A DNA stretch of 6,986 nt, from contig VGCB01000147.1 of NCBI GenBank assembly GCA_016870235.1, positions 1 to 6,986 of the forward strand, written 5' to 3'. Made by a program: the position numbers and the translations under genes. The stretch comes from Actinomycetota bacterium (GTDB taxonomy: Bacteria > Actinomycetota > Thermoleophilia > Gaiellales > Gaiellaceae). Shown here in pieces: positions 1 to 6,639 of this stretch. The notes under the pieces are model-generated. The model did no database searches. It saw only the letters and a program-made list of their open reading frames with translations, and had not been told where the DNA came from. How positions within the stretch are numbered: the first letter of the stretch is position 1; each line of letters opens with the position of its first letter.

Positions 1-1
1 C

Positions 2-601
2 GGCGAGCTCGAGCGACGCGGGATGGAGATGGAGCACGCGCCGATCGTGTGCTTCGGCAGGACGAGCAGCGACCCTCACTACTCGCCCCCCGACGTCGGC
101 TCACAGGTCCTCGGCCCGGGCGCGGTGCTGATGGATCTGTTCTGCCGGGTCGCAGGCTCGGACGGCTGCTACGCGGACATCACCTGGATGGCCCACGTCG
201 GTGCGCCCGGCGACGCGTTCGTTCGAACCTTCGAGGCCGTCATCGCCGCCCGCGACGAGGGCGTCCGCTTCCTCCGCGCGCGGCTGGAGGGTGGCGACAC
301 GGTCATGGGTTTCGAGGTCGACGGTGCCGTCCGCCGTGTGCTCGTCGACGAGGGCTACGAGCCGTTCCTCCTCCATCGCACCGGGCACAGCCTCGGTCGG
401 GTGACCGCCCACGGCGAGGCGGCGCACTTCGACGGGATCGAGACGCTCGACGAGCGTCTGATCCTGCCTGGGCTCGGCTTCACGATCGAGCCGGGCGTGT
501 ACACGCCCGACTTCGGCGTCCGCTCCGAGCTCAACGTGCTGACCCTGGAGCGCGGGCTCGAGGTGACGACGGCCGTGCAGACGGAGATCGACGTTCTGTG
601 A
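2..601 (+). CDS. M24 family metallopeptidase (Xaa-Pro peptidase-like), C-terminal catalytic part, 5' truncated
   Basis: Cytosolic pita-bread fold hydrolase of the Xaa-Pro dipeptidase/aminopeptidase P group, which cleaves peptide or amide bonds with a two-metal centre. The reading frame is already open at base 2 (G-E-L-E-R-R-G before the first Met at 23), so the start and any N-terminal creatinase-type domain lie outside the window. Counting Met-23 as residue 1, all five expected metal ligands are visible: D38 (VLMDL), D52 (YADIT), H122 (HRTGHSLG), E156 (FTIEPGVY) and E169 (GVRSELN). The family's substrate-side histidine is H118. Creatinase lacks these metal ligands, so a metal-dependent hydrolase is more likely than creatinase. 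The PHY...P segment near residue 19 and the closing GVRSE-N-V are typical of a bacterial M24 subgroup known to me only from general family knowledge. The stop overlaps the hyuA start (GTGA, 598-601), suggesting translational coupling. The natural substrate cannot be read from sequence; ectoine hydrolase shows that M24 enzymes can act on small amides. Confidence 0.9.
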   Translation, partial: GELERRGMEMEHAPIVCFGRTSSDPHYSPPDVGSQVLGPGAVLMDLFCRVAGSDGCYADITWMAHVGAPGDAFVRTFEAVIAARDEGVRFLRARLEGGDTVMGFEVDGAVRRVLVDEGYEPFLLHRTGHSLGRVTAHGEAAHFDGIETLDERLILPGLGFTIEPGVYTPDFGVRSELNVLTLERGLEVTTAVQTEIDVL

Positions 602-2661
602 TCCGCGCGGCGACCGATGTCGGCGGCACCTTCACCGACCTCGTCTACTTCACCGTCGATCCGGACACGGGACGGCAGGAGATCGTGACCGCGAAGGCAG
701 ACACGACACCGCCCGACTTCGAGGCCGGGGTGATGGACGTGATCGCCAAGGCGTCGCTGGCCGTCGCCGAGATCGGGTTCCTCGCGCACGGGACGACCGT
801 CGTGATCAACGCGCTCACGGAGCGTCGCGGCGTGAGGACGGCGCTGATCGCGACCGAGGGCTTCCGGGACTCGCTCGAGATCCAGCGGGGCAACCGGCCC
901 GACTTCTTCAACCTCTTCTTCGCGAAGCCGGAGCCGTTCGTGCCGCGCCCGCTCCGCCGCGAGGTGCCGGGGCGGATGACGCCATGGGGCGAGGAGCGCG
1001 AGCCGCTCGACCTCGGCGGGCTCGACGGGATCCTCGACGACTTCGAGCGCGCCGGCGTCGAGGCAGTCGCGATCTGCCTCCTCCATGCGTACGCGAACCC
1101 GAGTCACGAGCTTGCGGTGCTGGAGCGGGTGCGGTCGCGGCTTCCAGCCGTCTCCGTGGTGGCGTCGCACGAGATCTCGCGCGAGTGGCGCGAGTACGAG
1201 CGGACGAGCACCACCGTCCTCTCCGCCTACGTGCAGCCGATCGCGGAGCGCTACCTCTCGCGCCTTCAGTCCAGGCTGGAGGCGGGAGGGTTCGCCGGTC
1301 GGCTGACGGTGATGCAGTCGAACTGCGGCGTCGACTCGGTCGAGCGCACGAGCAGGGTGCCGATCACGATGGTCGAGTCGGGGCCGGCGAGCGGCTTCTG
1401 GGGCGCGGCGGAGCTCGGGCGCATGATCGGCGAGCCGGACATCCTCGCCCTCGACGTGGGCGGCACGACCGCGAAGTGCTCGCTGATCGAGGCAGGCCAC
1501 GTGAAGGTGATGACGGACTACTGGATCGAGCGGACGCCGAAGAAGGCGGGCTACCCGATCCAGGTGCCGGTCGTCGACCTGGTCGAGATCGGTCAGGGCG
1601 GCGGCAGCATCGCGTGGGTTGACGAGTTCGGGAAGCTCCATGTCGGGCCGCGATCGGCGGGCGCGGTCCCGGGGCCGGCCGCCTACGGGCGCGGCGGCGA
1701 CCAGGCGACGACGACCGATGCGAACCTCGCGCTCGGCCGCATCAACCGCGACTACTTCTGCGGCGGAGAGATCGAGGCGGACATGGCCGCGGTCGACCGG
1801 TCGCTCGACGCCGTCGCCGCGAGGCTCGGAATCTCGCGCGTGGAGGCGGCGCGCGGGATCGTCAGGATCGCGAACCACAACATGGTGAACGCGCTGAAGC
1901 TCGTGTCGGTGAACCGCGGTCACGATCCGCGCGACTTCACGTTCGTCGCCTTCGGCGGGGGCGGCGGGATGCACGCCGTCGCTCTGGCGACGGAGCTCGG
2001 GATGACGAGGGTCGTCGTGCCGCGCGCCGCCGACGTCTTCAGCGCCTGGGGGATGCTGATGAGCGACCTCCGCCGCGACGTGTTCCGGACGCGCCTGCTC
2101 GCGCTCGACGCCGCGCGCGCGGGCGAGATCGAAGCGGCCGTGCGGGAGGTGGAGGAGGGCGCACTCGACCAGTTCGCGGCCGAGGGGATCGAGCGCGAGC
2201 GGATCCGCTTCGTGCGCTTCGCAAAGCTCCGCTACGAGAATCAGGAGCACACGGTCGAGGTTCAACTCCCCGCCGGAGCGCTCGACGCGGGCGCGATCAG
2301 GGCCACGGCGGCCTCGTTCCACGAGGCCTACGAGCGCGAGTACACGTACCGGCTCGCCGCCCCGATCGAGTTCGTGGGCCTCCATGTCGTGGCCTACGCC
2401 GAGGTCGGCAAGCTCGAGCCCCTGCCGCTGCCCGTCACCGGGCGGACGATCCGGGAGGCCGTGAAGGGCGAGCGGGAGGTCGACTACGCGCTCGAGGGCG
2501 TGCACGTCGCCGCGATTCTCGACGGCGACCTGCTCGAGCCCGGTATGGAGCTCCGCGGTCCGGCGATCGTGGAGACCGCAGGCTCGACCGTCGTCCTGCA
2601 TCCGGGCAACGACGCATTCATCGACGCGTACGGCAACCTGCACATCGCGGTTCGTCAATGA
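598..2661 (+). CDS. hyuA: HyuA-type subunit (hydantoinase A / oxoprolinase / acetone carboxylase beta family)
   Basis: ATP-binding subunit of a two-subunit cytosolic enzyme that activates a carbonyl with ATP. Family members hydrolyse hydantoins or 5-oxoproline, or carboxylate acetone or acetophenone. The product is 687 residues, a full-length family size. GTG at 598 is chosen because the protein then begins with the family N-terminus (MIRAATDVGGTFTD) and overlaps the M24 stop. GGAG at 583-586 is a possible ribosome site with a rather long 11-nt spacing. Visible motifs are phosphate-binding DVGGTFTD (7-14), HGTT (64-67), ESGPASG (260-266), a second actin-fold phosphate motif DVGGTTAK (286-293), EIGQGGGSIA (330-339), VGPRSAGAVPGPAAYG (349-364) and FGGGGGMHA (452-460). 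The RGNRP...KPEPFVPR stretch and YPIQVPVVDLVEIG resemble the acetone/acetophenone carboxylase branch more than classical hydantoinases; this is a judgement from memory, not an alignment. The usual PGPACYG reads PGPAAYG here. The partner is the HyuB-type protein downstream. Family certain, substrate unknown. Confidence 0.95.
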   Translation: MIRAATDVGGTFTDLVYFTVDPDTGRQEIVTAKADTTPPDFEAGVMDVIAKASLAVAEIGFLAHGTTVVINALTERRGVRTALIATEGFRDSLEIQRGNRPDFFNLFFAKPEPFVPRPLRREVPGRMTPWGEEREPLDLGGLDGILDDFERAGVEAVAICLLHAYANPSHELAVLERVRSRLPAVSVVASHEISREWREYERTSTTVLSAYVQPIAERYLSRLQSRLEAGGFAGRLTVMQSNCGVDSVERTSRVPITMVESGPASGFWGAAELGRMIGEPDILALDVGGTTAKCSLIEAGHVKVMTDYWIERTPKKAGYPIQVPVVDLVEIGQGGGSIAWVDEFGKLHVGPRSAGAVPGPAAYGRGGDQATTTDANLALGRINRDYFCGGEIEADMAAVDRSLDAVAARLGISRVEAARGIVRIANHNMVNALKLVSVNRGHDPRDFTFVAFGGGGGMHAVALATELGMTRVVVPRAADVFSAWGMLMSDLRRDVFRTRLLALDAARAGEIEAAVREVEEGALDQFAAEGIERERIRFVRFAKLRYENQEHTVEVQLPAGALDAGAIRATAASFHEAYEREYTYRLAAPIEFVGLHVVAYAEVGKLEPLPLPVTGRTIREAVKGEREVDYALEGVHVAAILDGDLLEPGMELRGPAIVETAGSTVVLHPGNDAFIDAYGNLHIAVRQ

Positions 2662-2720
2662 GGCAACAGATGAGCGCGCGCATCACCATCGACAAGGAAC
2701 ATCAGGTCATCACCACATGA
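2658..2720 (+). CDS. Possible 20-residue mini-ORF bridging hyuA and hyuB
   Basis: An ATG at 2658 overlaps the hyuA stop (ATGA, 2658-2661). Its frame runs 20 codons to a TGA at 2718-2720, which overlaps the hyuB ATG (ATGA, 2717-2720). A second in-frame ATG at 2670 has a weak GAGG six bases upstream and would give a 16-residue peptide starting M-S-A-R-I-T-I-D. Third positions are mostly G or C, but the ORF is too short for this to be persuasive. The peptide is not recognised; it has no transmembrane stretch, cysteine pair or known motif. It may simply carry terminating ribosomes across the 55-bp spacer, because hyuB has no well-spaced ribosome site (AAGGA at 2694-2698 is 18 bases from the ATG). 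A chance ORF is a real alternative. Confidence 0.3.
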   Translation: MRQQMSARITIDKEHQVITT

Positions 2721-4435
2721 GACACGACACAGACAGCTCCTTCCCCGACCCGCCACACGTGAACGTCCCGCAACCAGCCGGGGGAAGGAGCGACGACCCG
2801 ATCACGCTCGAGATCGTCCAGTCGAGCCTTCAGGCGATCAGCGACGAGATGTTCGCGGCGATGCGGAAGACCGCGATGAGCGCGATCATCTACGAGGTCC
2901 TCGACATGGGAACGGGGATCACGGACGGCGAGGGCCGGCTCGCCGCCTCGGGTGCGGGCATCCCGGCGTTCATCGGCGTGCTCGACAAGGCCGTGCGGCG
3001 GATCATCGAGCTCAACCCCCGCGACACCATCCATCCCGGCGACGTCTTCATCACGAACGACCCGTATCACGGCGGCGTCACGCACCTGAACGACGCCGTG
3101 CTCGCGATGCCGGTCTTCGCGGACGGCACGATCGTCGCGTGGACTGCCAACATCGCGCACTGGCCGGACGTGGGCGGGCTGGTCGCCGGCTCGATGTCGA
3201 ACGAGGCGACCGAGATCTTCCAGGAGGGCCTGCGCCTCCCGGCCGTCAAGCTGATCGAGCGCGGGGAGCCGATCCGGCCCGTGATGGAGATCATCAGCAT
3301 CAACTCGCGACTGCCGGACTTCGTCCGCGGCGATCTCTGGGCGGGCATCGCCGCCGTCCGGGTCGGTGAGCGGCGGCTGCTCGAGCTGATCGCGAAGTTC
3401 GGAGCGCCGACCTTCGCCGCCGCCATGGAGCACTTCATGGACTACGGCGAGCGCGTCTCCCGGAGGGCGCTCGCCGAGCTCCCGAAGGGACGGTTCACGC
3501 TGGTCGAGGAACAGGACAGCGGCGTCTTCTACCACGTCACCGTCGAGATCACCGACGAGGCGTTCGTCGTCGACCTGCGCGACAACCCGGATCAGGACGC
3601 CGGCCCGAACAACGCCTGCCGTGACGGCTCGATGATCGCGGCTCAGATGGTGTTCAAGAACCTGATCGACGCGGAAGGGACGACGAACGACGGCAGCTTC
3701 CGGCCGCTGCAGCTGCTGACGCGCCCCGGCAGCGTGTTCGACGCCCAGCCCCCGGCGGCGTTCGCGATCTACTACGAGGTCGAGGTCCGGCTGTACGACC
3801 TGATCCTGCGCTGCCTCGCACCGCACATGGAGGGTCGGCTCCCGGCCGGCAGCTTCGCCTCGATCTGCGGCACGTTGGTGTCCGGCGTCCATCCCGACAC
3901 GGGGCGTTTCTTCACGATCATCGAGCCGCAGGTCGGCGGCTGGGGCGCCTCGAGCACCGGAGACGGCACGAGCGCCATGTTCAGCGGTTTCCACGGCGAG
4001 ACCTACAACTGCCCGGCGGAGGTGGCGGAGACCCGGTACGGGCTCTGGGTCGACCGGCTGGCGCTCAACCCCGAGCCCGGCGGCGAGGGTCGCTTTCGCG
4101 GCGGCAAGGGGATCACGCTCGACTACCGCGTCCGGGCCGACGGCACGTTCCTCACGTGCGCGTACTCGCGCAACAGGCACCTGCCCTGGCCGCTCGCGGG
4201 CGGCCGAGAGGGCTCGGCCAACCACATCGAGGTGATCAGGGCCGACGGCTCGCGGGAGCGGCACGCGGTCGTCACGGCACTGCCCCTGGGCAGGGGCGAC
4301 GTGATCCGCATCTACACCGCGAACGGCGCGGGGTACGGAGACCCGGCCGAGCGCGACCCGGCCGCGGTTCGCGCCGATCTCGAGGCCGGGTACCTGACGG
4401 CAGAGCGGGCGAAGGAGATCTACGGCGAGGGGTGA
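2717..4435 (+). CDS. hyuB: HyuB-type subunit (hydantoinase B / oxoprolinase / acetone carboxylase alpha family)
   Basis: Second subunit of the ATP-dependent amidohydrolase/carboxylase, expected to work in complex with the HyuA-type protein. 572 residues, a normal family length. Characteristic stretches in order are DPITLEIV (27-34), which begins the conserved domain; the metal/substrate-site loop NDPYHGGVTHLND (114-126); NSRLPDFVRGDL (196-207); GGWGAS (407-412); YNCPAEVAE (430-438); and GEGRFRGGKG (456-465). The C-terminus GYGDPAERDP...GYLTAERAKEIYG is the usual family ending. The ATG at 2717 puts about 26 poorly conserved, proline-rich residues before the conserved domain. A GTG at 2759 is an alternative start giving a shorter leader, but neither has a good ribosome site. 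2717 is preferred because its ATGA overlap links it to the mini-ORF and hyuA. The loop Y-N-C-P-A-E-V and the ending resemble carboxylase-like members, but hydantoin, N-methylhydantoin or 5-oxoproline hydrolysis are equally allowed. Last gene of the plus-strand operon. Confidence 0.94.
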   Translation: MRHDTDSSFPDPPHVNVPQPAGGRSDDPITLEIVQSSLQAISDEMFAAMRKTAMSAIIYEVLDMGTGITDGEGRLAASGAGIPAFIGVLDKAVRRIIELNPRDTIHPGDVFITNDPYHGGVTHLNDAVLAMPVFADGTIVAWTANIAHWPDVGGLVAGSMSNEATEIFQEGLRLPAVKLIERGEPIRPVMEIISINSRLPDFVRGDLWAGIAAVRVGERRLLELIAKFGAPTFAAAMEHFMDYGERVSRRALAELPKGRFTLVEEQDSGVFYHVTVEITDEAFVVDLRDNPDQDAGPNNACRDGSMIAAQMVFKNLIDAEGTTNDGSFRPLQLLTRPGSVFDAQPPAAFAIYYEVEVRLYDLILRCLAPHMEGRLPAGSFASICGTLVSGVHPDTGRFFTIIEPQVGGWGASSTGDGTSAMFSGFHGETYNCPAEVAETRYGLWVDRLALNPEPGGEGRFRGGKGITLDYRVRADGTFLTCAYSRNRHLPWPLAGGREGSANHIEVIRADGSRERHAVVTALPLGRGDVIRIYTANGAGYGDPAERDPAAVRADLEAGYLTAERAKEIYGEG

Positions 4436-4475
4436 GCCACTGCCGGCGACTCAGTGTCGGCGAGCCTGGCCCTCG
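4436..4475. other. Convergent intergenic gap between hyuB and the SDR gene
   Basis: Only 40 bases separate the two stop codons of the converging operons. The gap contains one imperfect hairpin, described separately, and no ORF, promoter-like box or repeat. Confidence 0.8.
4442..4461. terminator. Weak hairpin, possible bidirectional terminator
   Basis: GCCG at 4442-4445 can pair with CGGC at 4458-4461, and the stem extends inward by three pairs, two of them G-T, around a six-base loop. It sits between convergent stop codons, where a shared terminator would be expected. There is no T-run on either side, so it does not look like a classical intrinsic terminator. An overlapping alternative pairing (CACTG 4438-4442 with CAGTG 4452-4456) is about as good, which weakens the call. 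Confidence 0.25.
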
Positions 4476-5144
4476 TCAACGCGCGAGAAAGCCGCCGTCG
4501 ACCGTCAGCACGGTGCCGGTGACGTACGATGCGTCCGTACCCAGCAGCCACGAGACCGCCGGCGCGATCTCTTCGGGCTGCGCGAAGCGTCCGAGCGGGA
4601 TGCGCTCGAGCACCTGGCGGCGCTTCCAGTCCTCGAGCGTCGCCGTGTGGCCGGTCTCGACGTATCCGGGCGCGACCGCGTTGACGCGGATTCCCTGCGG
4701 TGCCAGCTCGTTCGAGAGCGCCTTCGTCAGCAGGGCGAGGCCGCCCTTCGCGGCCGTGTAGGGAGCGATGTTGACGCCGCCGACGAACGACATCAGCGAG
4801 GCGACGAACACGATCGAGCCTCCGTCGGCCTCCAGCATTCGGCGGGCGGCCGCCTGCGCCATCACGAACGGCGCCGTCAGGTCGACGTCGAGCACCCGCC
4901 GCCACTCCTCGAGCGGGACGTCGACCGCCGGCCCACGCCACGTCGTTGCCGCGTTGCAGACGAGCGCGTCGATCCGGCCGAGCCGCTCGACCGCGCTGCG
5001 CGCAGCCTCCGGGTCGGCGAGGTCGACGCCGCTCGAGAGCTCGGCCGTCTCCACGTGCCAGCCGTCCTCGCGAAGCCGCTCGACGATCGCCTTCCCGATC
5101 CCGCGGCTCCCGCCGGTGACGAGCGCGACGCGGCTCTCGGTCAC
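4476..5144 (-). CDS. Short-chain dehydrogenase/reductase (SDR), compact
   Basis: Classical-type SDR oxidoreductase using NAD(P)(H), probably interconverting an alcohol and a ketone on a pathway intermediate; cytosolic. GTG at 5144 is chosen because the protein then opens with the usual beta-1 strand and overlaps the cupin stop as GTGA. The nucleotide motif TGGSRGIG is at residues 10-17, NAA (usually NAG) at 64-66, catalytic Ser116, Tyr129 and Lys133 (Y-T-A-A-K), PGYVET follows, then IPLGRF-QPEEIA and the closing VTGTVLTVDGG. At 222 residues it is shorter than the usual 245-260. The missing part is the segment after beta-2, where cofactor specificity is set. An acidic residue near the end of beta-2 (Glu35) would favour NAD(H), as inference. 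The position of the tetrad Asn holds Asp88 (D-V-D-L), a substitution also found in other SDRs. Last gene of the minus-strand operon. Substrate unknown. Confidence 0.93.
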   Translation of the reverse strand: MTESRVALVTGGSRGIGKAIVERLREDGWHVETAELSSGVDLADPEAARSAVERLGRIDALVCNAATTWRGPAVDVPLEEWRRVLDVDLTAPFVMAQAAARRMLEADGGSIVFVASLMSFVGGVNIAPYTAAKGGLALLTKALSNELAPQGIRVNAVAPGYVETGHTATLEDWKRRQVLERIPLGRFAQPEEIAPAVSWLLGTDASYVTGTVLTVDGGFLAR

Positions 5145-5536
5145 CGCTCGACGTGGAGCGATCCGGCGAGGTCGCCGAGCACGAGGTCCCGGGCCCGATC
5201 CGGCACGTGGTCGAGCGGCACCGGCGCGAGCGCCTCGACGAAGACGCACCCCGTCTCCGAGAAGAGCTCGTGCTCGACCTGACGGTTGACGACGGCGACG
5301 TCGCCCGCGACCAGCTCGCGGGTCTCGTCGCCGATCGTCATCCGCAGCGTTCCCTCGACGAGCCACATCAGCTGCTCGGTCGCCTCGTGGCTGTGCCGCT
5401 TCACCGTCGTGCCGGGCTCGTAGGCGACCCGGCACATCAGCACCTGGTCGCCGCCGATCGCATGGAGCGTCACGCCGGGGAAGATCGACCACGTGTCGAT
5501 GCCGTTCCAGGTGCCGAACGGGCTCCGGCTCATCAT
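5141..5536 (-). CDS. Small single-domain cupin protein
   Basis: A 131-residue single cupin barrel, probably metal-binding. Motif 1 reads P-G-TTVKR-H-S-H-EAT-E (G42, ligands H48, H50, E54) followed by LVEG, and motif 2 reads GD-VAVVNRQVEH with H89 as fourth ligand. The 3-His/1-Glu set is therefore complete. Such proteins can be small dioxygenases, isomerases or sensors; the sequence does not discriminate. Two adjacent ATGs (5536 and 5533) compete. The first overlaps the stop of the molybdenum-subunit gene as ATGA; the second lies 7 bases from a weak AGG at 5543-5541. The choice shifts the protein by one residue only. The stop overlaps the SDR start (GTGA, 5144-5141). Being locked between two enzyme genes by overlaps suggests a role in the same pathway, perhaps on an unstable product of the molybdenum enzyme. 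No signal peptide or membrane segment is visible. Confidence 0.88.
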   Translation of the reverse strand: MMSRSPFGTWNGIDTWSIFPGVTLHAIGGDQVLMCRVAYEPGTTVKRHSHEATEQLMWLVEGTLRMTIGDETRELVAGDVAVVNRQVEHELFSETGCVFVEALAPVPLDHVPDRARDLVLGDLAGSLHVER

Positions 5537-6639
5537 CCGACCTGGAAGCGGATGCCGCCGTCCGAGACCGAGTTGACGGACAGCTCGTCGTCGTACCGCA
5601 CCATCTTGCCGTCGCGCTGCGGCCCGTCCGTGCCCGCAGCCTTCCGCTCGAGCGCGCGCAGCACCCGCTCCGGCGTGATCGGCAGCTCGGTCACCCAGAC
5701 GCCGATCGCGTCGAAGACGGCGGCGGCGATCGCGGGCGGCTGGCCGTTGTTCGCCATCTCGCCGATCCCCTTGGCGCCGTACGGGCCGTCGGCAGACGGG
5801 TTCTCGATGATGATCGTGTCGATCCTCGGCATGTCCTCCATGCCCGGGGTCAGGTACGAGCCGAACTGCCTGCCACGATGGTCGACCGAGGGGTAGTACG
5901 GGTAGCAATCCTCCAGCACCCCGAGGCCGAGGCCCTGGACGGCGCCGCCCTCGATCTGCCCCTCGACGAGGGTCGGGTTGATCGCCTTGCCGACGTCGTA
6001 GCACTGCCAGAGGTGCGTCACGCGCACGACGCCGGTCTCGTCGTCGACCTCCACCTCCGCTGCGCAGGAGGCGTAGGAGATGGCGGAATGGGGAGGGAGG
6101 TCGACGCGCCCGGTCTCGGGGTCGACGATCGTGGCGTACGGCTTCAACTGGGCGCCCGTGCCGGTGATCAGCTCGCCGTGTCCCCAGGTGGCGGCGGCCG
6201 CGACCTCGGGGACGGTGATCTTCTTCTGCGGCGCGCCCTTCGCCAGCACGTCGCCGTCGACGATCTCGAGGTCGGCCGGGTCGATCTCGAGCTCCTTGCC
6301 GGCGATCTCGAGGATCTTCTCCCGCACCTTCGCCGCCGCCTTCTCGGCCGCCTTGCCCGCGACGAAGGTGGCCCGGGACGCGAAGGTGCCCGTGCAGACG
6401 GGCGACGAGTCCGTGTTCGAGTTGTCGTACGTGATCCAGTCGTACGGCACCCCGATCGTGTCGGCCACGATCTGCGACTGGATCGTCTTCGAGCCGTTGC
6501 CGATGTCGGAGGTGCCGGCGAAGACGTCGACCCGGCCGTCCGGCTTCAGCTTGATCCACGCCTGCGACGGGTCGCCGTTCTGGTTCATCCCGGTCGGGTA
6601 CTCGATCGCGGCGACGCCGCGGCCCCTGTGGACGGCCAT
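5533..6639 (-). CDS. Xanthine dehydrogenase family molybdopterin-binding subunit, C-terminal half as a separate polypeptide
   Basis: Carries the second molybdopterin-binding domain of a molybdenum hydroxylase, the enzymes that insert water-derived oxygen into C-H bonds of N-heterocycles or aldehydes. The 368-residue product opens with M-A-V-H-RGRGVAA, which in one-piece relatives is an internal linker. It then shows the cofactor loop SDIGNGSKT (44-52), TGTFASRATF, EVEVDDETG, GQIEGGAVQGLG and GAKGIGE (288-294), where E294 is the general base conserved in the family (equivalent to Glu1261 of bovine xanthine oxidase). The usual Gly-Gln-Gly of the cofactor loop is Gly-Asn-Gly (N48). The start is well supported by AAGGAG at 6653-6648 with 8-base spacing, and the stop of the preceding half overlaps it as TGATG. 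About 25 residues after the last conserved helix are not recognised. A natural precedent for the split is nicotinate dehydrogenase of Eubacterium barkeri (NdhL/NdhM). FAD and iron-sulfur subunits would be expected outside the window. Confidence 0.93.
   Translation of the reverse strand: MAVHRGRGVAAIEYPTGMNQNGDPSQAWIKLKPDGRVDVFAGTSDIGNGSKTIQSQIVADTIGVPYDWITYDNSNTDSSPVCTGTFASRATFVAGKAAEKAAAKVREKILEIAGKELEIDPADLEIVDGDVLAKGAPQKKITVPEVAAAATWGHGELITGTGAQLKPYATIVDPETGRVDLPPHSAISYASCAAEVEVDDETGVVRVTHLWQCYDVGKAINPTLVEGQIEGGAVQGLGLGVLEDCYPYYPSVDHRGRQFGSYLTPGMEDMPRIDTIIIENPSADGPYGAKGIGEMANNGQPPAIAAAVFDAIGVWVTELPITPERVLRALERKAAGTDGPQRDGKMVRYDDELSVNSVSDGGIRFQVG

Noticed and set aside
49..597. Open extension of the hyuA frame upstream of the GTG at 598
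   Set aside because: The extension is low-complexity, Arg-rich sequence overlapping the M24 catalytic domain in another frame. The family N-terminus begins exactly at the GTG.
355..2658. Long minus-strand open frame of 767 codons opposite hyuA
   Set aside because: The translation is rich in Arg, His, Asp and Glu with no recognisable domain. It is the antisense shadow expected opposite a GC-rich gene with strong third-position bias; the plus strand encodes a full family protein.
2702..4264. Minus-strand open frame of 520 codons opposite hyuB
   Set aside because: Same antisense shadow effect; no domain, and it lies wholly within a clear HyuB-type gene.
5145..5492. N-terminal extension of the SDR frame up to an ATG at 5492
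   Set aside because: It overlaps the cupin coding region almost entirely and reads as Arg/Ala/Asp-rich noise. The Rossmann fold starts right after the GTG at 5144.
5537..6559. N-terminal extension of the cupin frame up to 6559
   Set aside because: It lies over the molybdenum-subunit gene, has no domain and is Arg/Gly-rich. The cupin begins at the ATGATG at 5536-5531.
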